64,000 nucleotides of DNA from contig CAAEWE010000043.1 in the NCBI GenBank assembly GCA_900759665.1, positions 1 through 64,000 of the forward strand, read 5' to 3'. The stretch is from Lachnospiraceae bacterium (GTDB taxonomy: Bacteria > Bacillota > Clostridia > Lachnospirales > Lachnospiraceae). A program made the translations under genes and the position numbers. Shown in pieces: positions 16,692-24,915 of this stretch (position 1 is its first letter; each line of letters starts with the position of its first letter). The notes under the pieces were generated by a model. The model worked only from the letters and a program-made list of their open reading frames with translations, was not told the DNA's origin and did not search any database.

Positions 16692-16756
16692 TTTTTCTCT
16701 GCAAAAAAGAAAACCCCTCTTTTCTTCTTGACTTTATGGAATACCTGATTTAATAT

Positions 16757-16796
16757 ACTCATAAATAGGTAACTTACGAGTTACTAACTTATGAGT
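16757..16796. promoter_or_regulatory. 40-bp imperfect palindrome before the ATPase gene
   Basis: Outer arms ACTCATAA (16757-16764) and TTATGAGT (16789-16796) enclose a perfect inner hairpin GTAACT (16769-16774), TACG, AGTTAC (16779-16784). It sits 11 bp before the ribosome site of the next gene. Candidate operator or RNA switch; a protein-binding site is as likely as an RNA structure. Confidence 0.55.
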
Positions 16797-16817
16797 GTGA
16801 TAAATGGAGGTGAGCAA

Positions 16818-18236
16818 ATGAGTCGGTTTTATTGTCGTGAAGATGAACTTAGAAAGTTGAATAAACGATATGCAGGAGATAAGTTTGAATGCGTTGTCAT
16901 CTACGGAAGGCGGCGTGTTGGCAAAACGGCGCTGATCAATGAGTTCTGCAGGGATAAGCCGGTGATTTTCTTTTCCGCCTTAAACACAACAGGAAAGGAG
17001 AATCTGGCGGCTCTTTCAAAGGCAATCATGAGCTTTGAACGTCCGGACACGGATTTGGTACCTGAGTTTGGGTCTTATGATGCTGCACTGGATGAGTTGA
17101 CAGCACTTTCAAAGGATAAACGTATTGTATTTGTTATAGACGAGTATCCGTATCTTGCAAAGGCAAAGCCCGCTATTTCAGCAATGCTGCAGCACATTAT
17201 TGATCATAAATGGGCAGATTCAAAGATGTATATGATCCTTTGCGGTTCCTCTATGAGTTTTATGGAAAGTCAGGTGCTTGGGAGTCAAAGTCCTTTGTAT
17301 GGAAGAAGAACTGCCCAGTTTAAGATTGAGCCATTGAATTATAAGGAAACAGCGGTATTCCATCCCGATCTGTCGGCTGAAGATAATTCCCTGATCTATG
17401 GAATTACAGGAGGAGTTCCTCATTATATCAATAAGCTAGATGTAAAAGATAGTGTGGATGAAGCGTTGCTGGAAAATTTTTTTGACCGTTCCAGTTATCT
17501 GTATGAGGAACCGGGAAATTTGCTTAAGCAGGAACTTAGGGAGCCAGCCATTTATAATGCAATTATTAAAGCGATTGCAGAGGGGGCTTCCAGAATGAAT
17601 GACATCAAGTTGAAGGTTGGTGAGGAGAATTCCATCATATCGAAATATTTGAAGACATTGATTGATCTTGGTATTGTCAAAAAGGAAACTCCGATTGCAG
17701 AAAAGCCGGGCAGGAAAACCATTTATTTGTTAGCAGATAATTTTTTTCGGTTCTGGTACCGGTTTGTGCCTGTCAATATGAGTGCGATTGATTCCGGCAG
17801 AATTACAAAGATATATCCATATGCTGTAAAACAGTATTTTTCAGATTATATGGGGTTGATCTTTGAGAAGATGTGTCAGGATTATCTGCTTTATTATTTG
17901 GATAACCTTCCAATTGAACTTAGTGAGATTGGTCAATGGTGGGGAACAGATCCGAGGAAGAAAAAGCAGGTACAGATTGATATTGTCGGAACTCCGGTCA
18001 GGGGGAAAGAATATATTATCGGTTCGTGTAAATATAGAAATGAGAAAATTGGTTTGGATGAGCTTGATCTGCTCAGAGATTATGCATCGGTTTTTGGAAA
18101 GGGAAATCGTTATCATTACTATATTTTTTCGAAAGGTGGATTTACGGATGGACTTCTGCAGGCTCAGGAGCGAGGCGAAGTAAGACTGATGTCGCTGGAA
18201 GACCTTTACCGGTGTGATATTTCGGCATCAAAATAA
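16818..18236 (+). CDS. AAA-type ATPase with DUF234/PD-(D/E)XK-like C-terminus
   Basis: A 472-residue archaeal-type ATPase. The Walker A loop is GRRRVGKTALINEF at about residues 30-43, and the Walker B strand is RIVFVIDEYPYL. A winged-helix segment (NDIKLKVGEENSIISKYLKTL) leads to the DUF234 region (YLLADNFFRFWYRFV). The C-terminus has CQDYL, VQIDIVGT and IIGSCKYR, the E/D...D...CK pattern of PD-(D/E)XK nucleases. These ATPases are common, mobile and poorly understood. The gene stands alone between a palindrome and a terminator and has normal GC, unlike the AT-rich block before it. ATG 16818 is chosen for its GGAGGTGAG site; the longer frame starts inside the palindrome. Confidence 0.85.
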   Translation: MSRFYCREDELRKLNKRYAGDKFECVVIYGRRRVGKTALINEFCRDKPVIFFSALNTTGKENLAALSKAIMSFERPDTDLVPEFGSYDAALDELTALSKDKRIVFVIDEYPYLAKAKPAISAMLQHIIDHKWADSKMYMILCGSSMSFMESQVLGSQSPLYGRRTAQFKIEPLNYKETAVFHPDLSAEDNSLIYGITGGVPHYINKLDVKDSVDEALLENFFDRSSYLYEEPGNLLKQELREPAIYNAIIKAIAEGASRMNDIKLKVGEENSIISKYLKTLIDLGIVKKETPIAEKPGRKTIYLLADNFFRFWYRFVPVNMSAIDSGRITKIYPYAVKQYFSDYMGLIFEKMCQDYLLYYLDNLPIELSEIGQWWGTDPRKKKQVQIDIVGTPVRGKEYIIGSCKYRNEKIGLDELDLLRDYASVFGKGNRYHYYIFSKGGFTDGLLQAQERGEVRLMSLEDLYRCDISASK

Positions 18237-18267
18237 TGAGGAGTGAGAAAACAAAAAGATCAAAAAT

Positions 18268-18295
18268 AAAATAAGCCGCTTTGCGGCTTATTTTA
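18268..18295 (+). terminator. Rho-independent terminator
   Basis: A perfect 12-bp stem (AAAATAAGCCGC, 18268-18279; GCGGCTTATTTT, 18283-18294) with a 3-nt loop. The stem ends in A/T on both sides, so it can work in both directions. It closes the ATPase gene and separates it from fkp. Confidence 0.9.
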
Positions 18296-18337
18296 TTGCG
18301 CAAATATATCAGTTAAAATAATAAGGAGAATGTTACC

Positions 18338-21300
18338 ATGAATCAACGAAAATTAAAAAAACTCTTCCTTGCCCAGAGTTATCTTGACTCCTGGGAGGAA
18401 TATCAGCGCAGCCTGCGCAAACAGAGCTATATAACATGGGATTATGTGATCCTGACTGCTTCCAACGAGGAGCAGGCATTAGCATACCGTCAGCAGATTG
18501 ATGACCGGCTGGCGATGGGACAGCTGCCAGAGAGTACGACATATATGGTTCTTTCAGATCCTGATGGCAAGAGAGTAGGATCTGGAGGAGCCACTTTTAA
18601 TGTATTGCGTTATATTGCCGGGCAGGATGATGAAGAGCAACGGGATCATTTTAAAGGAAAGAGAATTTTGGTGATCCATTCGGGGGGAGACAGTAAGCGT
18701 GTGCCACAGTATTCGGCATGTGGTAAGCTTTTTTCGCCGGTTCCGAGGGCACTGCCGGATGGCAGGTCTTCGACATTATTTGATGAATTTATTATAGCGA
18801 TGACTTCTTTAGCGGGACGTTTTCCGGATGGAATGGTTGTTCTATCCGGGGACGTTCTTTTATTGTTTAATCCATTGCAGATTGATCTGCAGTATCATGG
18901 CGCTGCGGCAATCTCAATGAAGGAGCCTGTGGAGATTGGTCAGAATCATGGTGTGTTCCTGAATGACGGTCACGATCATGTAGCCAGATGTATGCAGAAG
19001 CAGTCGGTGGAGACACTGCAGGCTGCAGGGGCTGTCAATGATAATGGAATGGTTGATATTGATACAGGAGCCGTGGTGCTGGATGCAGAGCTGTTAAATG
19101 CCTTGTTTCATTTGATCAGCACAGATGGAAAAGTGGATGATCAGAAGTTTGCACAGTTTGTTAATGAAACGGCAAGAGTAAGCTTTTATGCGGATTTTCT
19201 ATATCCTTTGGCAGAAGAAGCGACACTTGAGGCATTTCAGAAGGAGACGCCGGAGGGAAGCTTTTGTCCGGAGCTGACAGAATGCAGGAAACAGATCTGG
19301 GATGCGCTTCATACATTTTCTATGAAGTTGATCTGTCTGTCACCGGCTGAGTTTATTCATTTTGGTACAACTCATGAGCTGCGAGATTTGGTGAATGAGG
19401 GGGTGGATGATTATGAGTTCCTTGGATGGGAGAAACATGTTCTGACAAATGCGCCGAAGCAGGGCGATTATGCGGTGAACAACAGTTTTATTGCACCGGA
19501 TGCCGTGATCGGAGATGGAGCTTATATCGAGGACAGTTATATTGGAAGCGGGGCAGTCGTTGGTTCGGGAAGTATTGTATCCGGTATGTATCTGGAGCGT
19601 GTAACTTTGCCCTCGGGTATGGTGTTTCATACATTGGTCCTGCCGGGAGAACGCTATGTGACCAGAGTATACGGAGTACAGGATAATCCTAAAGGATCAC
19701 TGCAGGCAGATAGTCCCTGGATGGGAACGACGATCAGCCGATTAATGGATATTTATGATATTACACCGGAGGATATCTGGGGAGAGGAAGGAAAGCAGCC
19801 TTTTTATCTGTGGGATGCCAAGCTGTATACAGTGGAAAGTGATCGCAAGAGCAGCGTAGATAGTGCATTAAATCTCTGCCGTATTATGCTGGGAGAAGCC
19901 TCGGAAGAGGAAGCAAATCAGTGGCTTGCAAAGGAAAGATTGAGCTTATGCAGTAGTTTTAATCAGGCAGATGTCTGTGCGATTGTACCGTGGAAGAGGC
20001 AGATTGAAGATCTGGTACTGGTGTCCTGTTTTACGGATAGGTTAATGAAGGGGGATTATTATGAAGATGCCTTGGAGACTTTTGGAGATACCGGGATCAA
20101 AGAGTCACAGCACAGGCTATTGATGGAGAAGGCAGAGAATGCACCGTTTTCAGAGAAAATCCGTATCTGGTATGCACTGTCCCGTTATATGAGACAAAGA
20201 CGTCAGAATTTTGATGGCATGAAGTATGACGATTTGGAAAGTCTTTGTTTTGATGAGATTCAGAGAGTGATCTATGAGAATGGTAAAGAGAAGATTCCGG
20301 CGTTTGAAGACTTTCATATTGTGGAGGATGAGATTAATGTAGCTTTGCCGGTTCGTGTGAATTGGGGTGGCGGCTGGACGGATACACCGCCACATTGCAA
20401 TGAAAAAGGCGGTGTTGTTTTAAATGCAGCGATTAAACTAAAAGGAGAGTATCCAATTCGAGTGACGATTAAACGAATTGATGCGCTGGAAATTCAATTT
20501 GAGAGTCAGGATATTGGTGTAAGTGGTGTTGCGACGACTGTGTCCGAGATTCAGGACTGCCACAATCCGTATGATTTTTTTGCATTACATAAGGCGGCGT
20601 TAATTGCCTGCGGTATTATTCCTATTGAGGGAAAGCATGATCTGCAGGTGATTTTAAAGAAACTGGGTGGAGGATTTTATTTGTCTACACAGGTGATCGG
20701 GGTGCCAAAAGGTTCCGGACTGGGGACAAGTTCTATTTTGTCCGGAGCCTGTGTCAAGGCTATATTTAAGTTCTTTGGACAGCCGGTAAGTGATGATGAC
20801 CTTTATGATATTGTGCTTTGCATGGAACAGATTATGAGTACCGGAGGCGGCTGGCAGGATCAGGTAGGCGGAGTGACACCGGGAGTGAAGATGATCACTA
20901 CCGAGCCGGGAATTAATCAGGTGATTCATGTGGAGAATGTTGTACTGAGTGATGCCGTAAAGGAAGAATTGCAGGAAAGGTTTGCGTTAATTTATACCGG
21001 ACAGAGACGTCTGGCACGTAATCTGCTTCGGGATGTGGTTGGCGGATATATTGGTGGACGCAGGGAGTCGGTGGAAGCACTTGATCAGATGCAGAGAGTA
21101 GCAGCTTTAATGCAATTTGAATTGGAGAGAGGAAATGTTGACCGTTTCGCCAAACTTTTGAATGAACATTGGGAGTTGTCCAAAAAACTGGATTCCGGAT
21201 CTACCAATACATGTATAGACCAGATTTTTCTTGCATGTGAGGATTTGGTGGATGGTCAGTTTATTTCCGGAGCCGGTGGTGGAGGTTTCCTTCAGGTGAT

Positions 21301-21403
21301 TTTGAAAAAGGGAGTGACAAGACAACAGCTTCATGAGAGACTTTACAGCATTTTTCAGGATAGCGGTGTCGATGTCTGGGATACGGAATTTATCTGGGAT
21401 TAG
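18338..21403 (+). CDS. fkp: Bifunctional fucokinase/fucose-1-phosphate guanylyltransferase
   Basis: A 1021-residue fusion enzyme that phosphorylates L-fucose and then makes GDP-L-fucose, the salvage route known from Bacteroides Fkp and plant FKGP. The N-terminal guanylyltransferase has SGGATFNVLRYI (about residue 80) and HSGGDSKRVPQYSACGK. The middle has hexapeptide-like coils (FIAPDAVIGDGAYIEDSYIG). The C-terminal GHMP kinase has RVNWGGGWTDTPPHCN (about 674), PKGSGLGTSSILSGA (about 789) and SGAGGGGFLQV. AAGGAG lies before ATG 18338. No strong promoter is visible in the 42 bp after the terminator; a weak one may overlap the terminator's right arm. It heads a fucose block with fucU and an AraC regulator. 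Confidence 0.93.
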   Translation: MNQRKLKKLFLAQSYLDSWEEYQRSLRKQSYITWDYVILTASNEEQALAYRQQIDDRLAMGQLPESTTYMVLSDPDGKRVGSGGATFNVLRYIAGQDDEEQRDHFKGKRILVIHSGGDSKRVPQYSACGKLFSPVPRALPDGRSSTLFDEFIIAMTSLAGRFPDGMVVLSGDVLLLFNPLQIDLQYHGAAAISMKEPVEIGQNHGVFLNDGHDHVARCMQKQSVETLQAAGAVNDNGMVDIDTGAVVLDAELLNALFHLISTDGKVDDQKFAQFVNETARVSFYADFLYPLAEEATLEAFQKETPEGSFCPELTECRKQIWDALHTFSMKLICLSPAEFIHFGTTHELRDLVNEGVDDYEFLGWEKHVLTNAPKQGDYAVNNSFIAPDAVIGDGAYIEDSYIGSGAVVGSGSIVSGMYLERVTLPSGMVFHTLVLPGERYVTRVYGVQDNPKGSLQADSPWMGTTISRLMDIYDITPEDIWGEEGKQPFYLWDAKLYTVESDRKSSVDSALNLCRIMLGEASEEEANQWLAKERLSLCSSFNQADVCAIVPWKRQIEDLVLVSCFTDRLMKGDYYEDALETFGDTGIKESQHRLLMEKAENAPFSEKIRIWYALSRYMRQRRQNFDGMKYDDLESLCFDEIQRVIYENGKEKIPAFEDFHIVEDEINVALPVRVNWGGGWTDTPPHCNEKGGVVLNAAIKLKGEYPIRVTIKRIDALEIQFESQDIGVSGVATTVSEIQDCHNPYDFFALHKAALIACGIIPIEGKHDLQVILKKLGGGFYLSTQVIGVPKGSGLGTSSILSGACVKAIFKFFGQPVSDDDLYDIVLCMEQIMSTGGGWQDQVGGVTPGVKMITTEPGINQVIHVENVVLSDAVKEELQERFALIYTGQRRLARNLLRDVVGGYIGGRRESVEALDQMQRVAALMQFELERGNVDRFAKLLNEHWELSKKLDSGSTNTCIDQIFLACEDLVDGQFISGAGGGGFLQVILKKGVTRQQLHERLYSIFQDSGVDVWDTEFIWD

Positions 21404-21456
21404 TATAAGGATTATCCAATATTCATGGATTGGTTTTGGGAAAGGAAGATATATTT

Positions 21457-21900
21457 ATGTTAAAGGGAATACCAAAGGTTTTAACACCGGAGATGTTAAA
21501 GATACTTTGTGAAATGGGACATGATGATGAGATTGTAATTGCAGATGCACATTTTCCGGCTGAGGCAATGGGAAAACGTGTGATCCAGTATCCATGTATC
21601 AGTGCACCGGAGATGGTGGAGGCAATCGTAAAGGTGATGCCTTTAGATACTTATGTAGATGCTCCGATTAAGGTAATGAGTCTGGTGGAGTCGGATATTC
21701 AGAAGGGAATGAAGACGCCGGATATGTGGGAGCAAGTCAGGGTAAGTGCCAGTGAAATTGAGCAGTTTGAGGTGAAATTAGGGGAATATGAACGGTTCGA
21801 ATTTTATGAGCATGCCCGGAAAGCGTATGCGATCATTCAGACTGGAGAGGAACGTCAGTATGGTAATTTTATGCTTCGTAAAGGTGTGGTGTTAAAGTGA
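21457..21900 (+). CDS. fucU: L-fucose mutarotase
   Basis: A 147-residue FucU/RbsD-family protein that interconverts the alpha and beta anomers of L-fucose, feeding the anomer used by fucokinase. The start MLKGIPKVLTPEMLKILCEMGHDDEI, the ADAHFPAE strand with the active-site histidine, and the ending GNFMLRKGVV are family marks. I chose ATG 21457 behind AAAGGAAG. Its stop overlaps the next gene's GTG start (GTGA). The position directly after fkp supports fucose over ribose. Confidence 0.9.
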   Translation: MLKGIPKVLTPEMLKILCEMGHDDEIVIADAHFPAEAMGKRVIQYPCISAPEMVEAIVKVMPLDTYVDAPIKVMSLVESDIQKGMKTPDMWEQVRVSASEIEQFEVKLGEYERFEFYEHARKAYAIIQTGEERQYGNFMLRKGVVLK

Positions 21901-22760
21901 ATGAATTGTCCTATTTTACGGACAGAGCGGTGAGATCGGAACGTGTGATATATACACCTACGATTTTTGCAAAGGATGCATTGGTGTATCTGCAGGAAGT
22001 CGGTGAGCTTACGGCGTTAAAGGATCATAGTAGTTGCAGAAAAGATCTGGATTCCTTTCTGTTCTTTGTGGTGAAGGATGGAGCCGGAGAGGTGGAATAT
22101 GGTGGAGAGGTGCATCAGTTGACCAAGGGAGACTGTGTATGGATTGATTGCCGACAGCCATATTGTCACAGAAGCTCTTCGGACCGGTTATGGACACTTG
22201 GATGGGTGCATTTCTATGGAAAATCGGTAAAAGCAGTCTATGAGAAATATTTGGAACGTGGCGGAAAGAATGTATTTCACACGGAAAAAATGACCGGATA
22301 TACGCATCTGCTGGAGACTGTGCAGGTGATGGCAGACTCGGAGGACTATATCAGAGATATGCGCATTAATGAATATCTTCAAAAGCTGTTGACTTTGTTA
22401 ATGGAAGAAACATATCGTCCGGTACAGCAAAGTAGTCGTGCCAAACAGGAAAACATTCAAAAAGTAAGAGATTATCTGGAGGCACATTATGAAGAACGTA
22501 TTACTCTGGAAGGGCTGGCAGAGCGGTTCTATATCAATAAGTTTTATCTGACAAAGCTGTTTAAACAGACGTATGGGGTGACAGTGAATTCTTATCTGAT
22601 GCAGATCCGGATCACCCGTGCCAAGCAGCTGTTGCGTTTCACAGATCTGTCTATTGAACTGATCGGAGAGAAGTGTGGCATTTCAGATCCAAATTATTTT
22701 TCGAGAGCATTTAAGAAGATGGAGGGATTGACACCGGGAAGATATCGACGGATGTGGTGA
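21897..22760 (+). CDS. AraC-family regulator, probably of fucose genes
   Basis: A 287-residue AraC/XylS regulator. The N-terminal half is a cupin sugar-sensing domain (LTKGDCVWIDCRQPYCH). The C-terminal hundred residues hold two helix-turn-helix motifs (ITLEGLAERFYINKFYLTKLF and the second ending ISDPNYFSRAFKKMEGLTPGRYRR). GTG start is coupled to fucU by a 4-bp overlap. Its place between the salvage and de novo fucose genes suggests that it senses fucose or a related sugar and acts on the promoter before gmd or on fkp; this is inference from position. Confidence 0.88.
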   Translation: MNELSYFTDRAVRSERVIYTPTIFAKDALVYLQEVGELTALKDHSSCRKDLDSFLFFVVKDGAGEVEYGGEVHQLTKGDCVWIDCRQPYCHRSSSDRLWTLGWVHFYGKSVKAVYEKYLERGGKNVFHTEKMTGYTHLLETVQVMADSEDYIRDMRINEYLQKLLTLLMEETYRPVQQSSRAKQENIQKVRDYLEAHYEERITLEGLAERFYINKFYLTKLFKQTYGVTVNSYLMQIRITRAKQLLRFTDLSIELIGEKCGISDPNYFSRAFKKMEGLTPGRYRRMW

Positions 22761-22805
22761 AACAATATTGTGCTATTTTGTAAATAAACATGCCAATATC
22801 GTCAC

Positions 22806-22834
22806 TTGTTTTCAGATATGCCTGACTCTAAAAT
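22806..22834 (+). promoter_or_regulatory. Candidate promoter of gmd
   Basis: TTGTTT (22806-22811), 17-bp spacer, TAAAAT (22829-22834). It lies in the 120-bp gap after the AraC gene. The TTG is also an in-frame upstream start codon, so the longer reading frame is unlikely to be used. Confidence 0.55.
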
Positions 22835-22868
22835 AACGATTGTATTAGTAAACAGGAAAAATCGTTAT
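22833..22868. promoter_or_regulatory. 9-bp inverted repeat next to the gmd ribosome site
   Basis: ATAACGATT (22833-22841) and AATCGTTAT (22860-22868) are perfect complements around an 18-nt loop. The left arm touches the -10 box and the right arm ends directly at GGAGG (22869-22873). It could be an operator overlapping the start site or, if transcribed, a hairpin affecting translation of gmd. Confidence 0.5.
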
Positions 22869-22880
22869 GGAGGCAAGCAT

Positions 22881-23930
22881 ATGAAAAAAGCATTAATTAC
22901 AGGTGTTACAGGACAGGATGGATCATATCTGGCAGAGTTTTTATTGGAAAAAGGATACGAAGTACATGGAATCACACGGCGTGCTTCTATTTCCAATACT
23001 GCCAGAATTGATCATTTAATTAAGGACAATAAAATTACATTACATGATGGGGATCTTTCTGATTCCTCTTCTTTAATTCGTATCATCGGCATGGTTAAGC
23101 CTGATGAAATCTATAATCTTGCAGCACAATCTCATGTGCAGGTTTCCTTTGATGTGCCGGAATATTCCGGTGATGTGGATGCGATTGGCGTCCTCCGTAT
23201 TTTAGAGGCTGTCCGTATTCTTGGACTGACAAAAACAACAAAAATATATCAGGCATCGACCTCTGAACTTTATGGAAAAGTGGAGGAAGTGCCACAGAAA
23301 GAGACAACTCCATTTCATCCGTACAGTCCTTATGCAGTGGCAAAGCAGTATGGGTTCTGGATCGTGAAAGAGTATCGTGAAGCATATGGAATGTTCGCGG
23401 TCAATGGTATTTTATTTAATCATGAATCGGAGCGTCGTGGAGAAAATTTTGTAACCAGAAAAATTACGCTGGCAGCAGGGCGTATTGCAGAAGGTCTGCA
23501 GGATCATCTGGAACTGGGAAATATGGATTCGTTGCGTGACTGGGGATACGCAAAAGACTATGTGGAGTGTATGTGGATGATTTTGCAGCATGATACTCCG
23601 GAGGATTTTGTGATCGCAACTGGTGAGCAGCATACAGTACGAGATTTTACAGAAAAAGCGTTTGCGGCAAATGGAATGAAAATTCGCTGGGAGGGTACCG
23701 GAGTTGATGAGAAGGGATACGATGCAGAGACCGGCAAGCTTCTTGTCAGCGTAAATCCACAGTGGTTTCGTCCAACAGATGTAGATAATCTCTGGGGAGA
23801 TCCGACGAAGGCGAAAACAGTTCTTGGATGGAATCCACAGAAGACCAGTTATGAAGAGCTGGTGCGTATTATGTCGGAACATGACAGGGCTTTGGCAAAG
23901 CGTGAGCGTGCGGTGAAGGATGCTGAGTAA
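22881..23930 (+). CDS. gmd: GDP-mannose 4,6-dehydratase
   Basis: A 349-residue short-chain dehydrogenase that converts GDP-D-mannose to GDP-4-keto-6-deoxymannose, first step of de novo GDP-fucose synthesis. The NADP-binding start is ALITGVTGQDGSYLAEFL, followed by GITRRASISNTARI. The catalytic region has STSELYGKVEEVPQ and the Tyr-x3-Lys pair in YAVAK. NHESERRGENFVTRKI is also diagnostic. The C-terminus RPTDVDNLWGDPTKAKTVLGW fits. Start ATG 22881 follows GGAGGCAAGCAT. It precedes fcl by 19 bp. Confidence 0.95.
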   Translation: MKKALITGVTGQDGSYLAEFLLEKGYEVHGITRRASISNTARIDHLIKDNKITLHDGDLSDSSSLIRIIGMVKPDEIYNLAAQSHVQVSFDVPEYSGDVDAIGVLRILEAVRILGLTKTTKIYQASTSELYGKVEEVPQKETTPFHPYSPYAVAKQYGFWIVKEYREAYGMFAVNGILFNHESERRGENFVTRKITLAAGRIAEGLQDHLELGNMDSLRDWGYAKDYVECMWMILQHDTPEDFVIATGEQHTVRDFTEKAFAANGMKIRWEGTGVDEKGYDAETGKLLVSVNPQWFRPTDVDNLWGDPTKAKTVLGWNPQKTSYEELVRIMSEHDRALAKRERAVKDAE

Positions 23931-23949
23931 AAGAAAAGAGGAAATGATT

Positions 23950-24894
23950 ATGATGGAAAAAAATGCAAAAATATATGTGGCAGGTCATAGAGGAATGGTT
24001 GGATCTGCGATTGTACGTGAGTTAGAGAGACAGGGGTATCATAATATAATAACCCGGACACACAGTGAACTGGATCTGTGTCGTCAGGATGATGTGGAAG
24101 CATTTTTTGTACAGGAAAAGCCGGAATATGTATTCCTTGCAGCAGCAAAGGTTGGAGGTATTGTTGCAAATCAGAATGCATTGGCAGATTTTATGTATGA
24201 CAATATGACTCTGGAGATGAATGTGATCCATTCGGCATGGAAGAATGGCTGTAAAAAATTGGAATTTTTAGGCTCTTCATGTATTTATCCAAGAATGGCT
24301 CCACAGCCTATGAAGGAGAATTGTCTTTTGACATCGGAATTGGAGAAGACAAATGAGGCGTATGCCTTAGCAAAGATTTCCGGTTTGAAATATTGTGAAT
24401 TTTTGAATAAGCAGTATGGAACTGATTATATTTCTGTGATGCCAACAAATTTGTATGGCCCGAATGATAATTATCATCCGATACACAGTCATGTACTGCC
24501 GGCACTGATCCGGCGTTTTCATGAGGCGAAGGAAAGTGGGGCAAAAGAAGTTACCTGTTGGGGAGATGGTTCTCCACTGAGAGAGTTTTTATATGTGGAT
24601 GATCTTGCAAATCTTTGTGTATTTTTGATGAATCATTATAGCGGTGATGAGACGGTTAATGCAGGAACTGGCAAAGAGCTGACAATCAAGGAATTGACGG
24701 AAATGGTTGCAAAGGTCATTGGTTATACAGGAGAAATCAAGTGGGATCCATCCAAACCGAATGGAACGCCGAGAAAGCTTTTGGATGTCAGCAAGGCAGA
24801 AAAGCTGGGGTGGTCGTATAAGACGGAGCTGGAGGAAGGAATTCGTTTATCCTATGAGGATTTCCTTAATAATCCAATGAGAGCAGAACGGTGA
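23950..24894 (+). CDS. fcl: GDP-L-fucose synthase
   Basis: A 314-residue bifunctional epimerase-reductase that turns GDP-4-keto-6-deoxymannose into GDP-L-fucose. The NADP-binding motif is AGHRGMVGSAIVREL. Catalytic SSCIYP, the YALAK Tyr-Lys pair and MPTNLYGPNDNYHP are family hallmarks. Of several in-frame starts I chose ATG 23950, eight bases after AAGAGGAAA; the longest frame begins inside gmd. With gmd it completes the de novo branch. Confidence 0.95.
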   Translation: MMEKNAKIYVAGHRGMVGSAIVRELERQGYHNIITRTHSELDLCRQDDVEAFFVQEKPEYVFLAAAKVGGIVANQNALADFMYDNMTLEMNVIHSAWKNGCKKLEFLGSSCIYPRMAPQPMKENCLLTSELEKTNEAYALAKISGLKYCEFLNKQYGTDYISVMPTNLYGPNDNYHPIHSHVLPALIRRFHEAKESGAKEVTCWGDGSPLREFLYVDDLANLCVFLMNHYSGDETVNAGTGKELTIKELTEMVAKVIGYTGEIKWDPSKPNGTPRKLLDVSKAEKLGWSYKTELEEGIRLSYEDFLNNPMRAER

Positions 24895-24915
24895 AAAATG
24901 GAGGGTTGATTTATT

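Noticed and set aside
16702..16735. A-rich/T-rich hairpin after the small membrane gene as terminator
   Set aside because: The 7-bp stem is almost all A-T pairs and the following sequence is mixed; too weak to call.
18281..18310. Weak promoter for fkp overlapping the terminator right arm
   Set aside because: TTGCGG with an 18-bp spacer and TATATC is a poor match and is partly inside a hairpin; noted only in the fkp entry.
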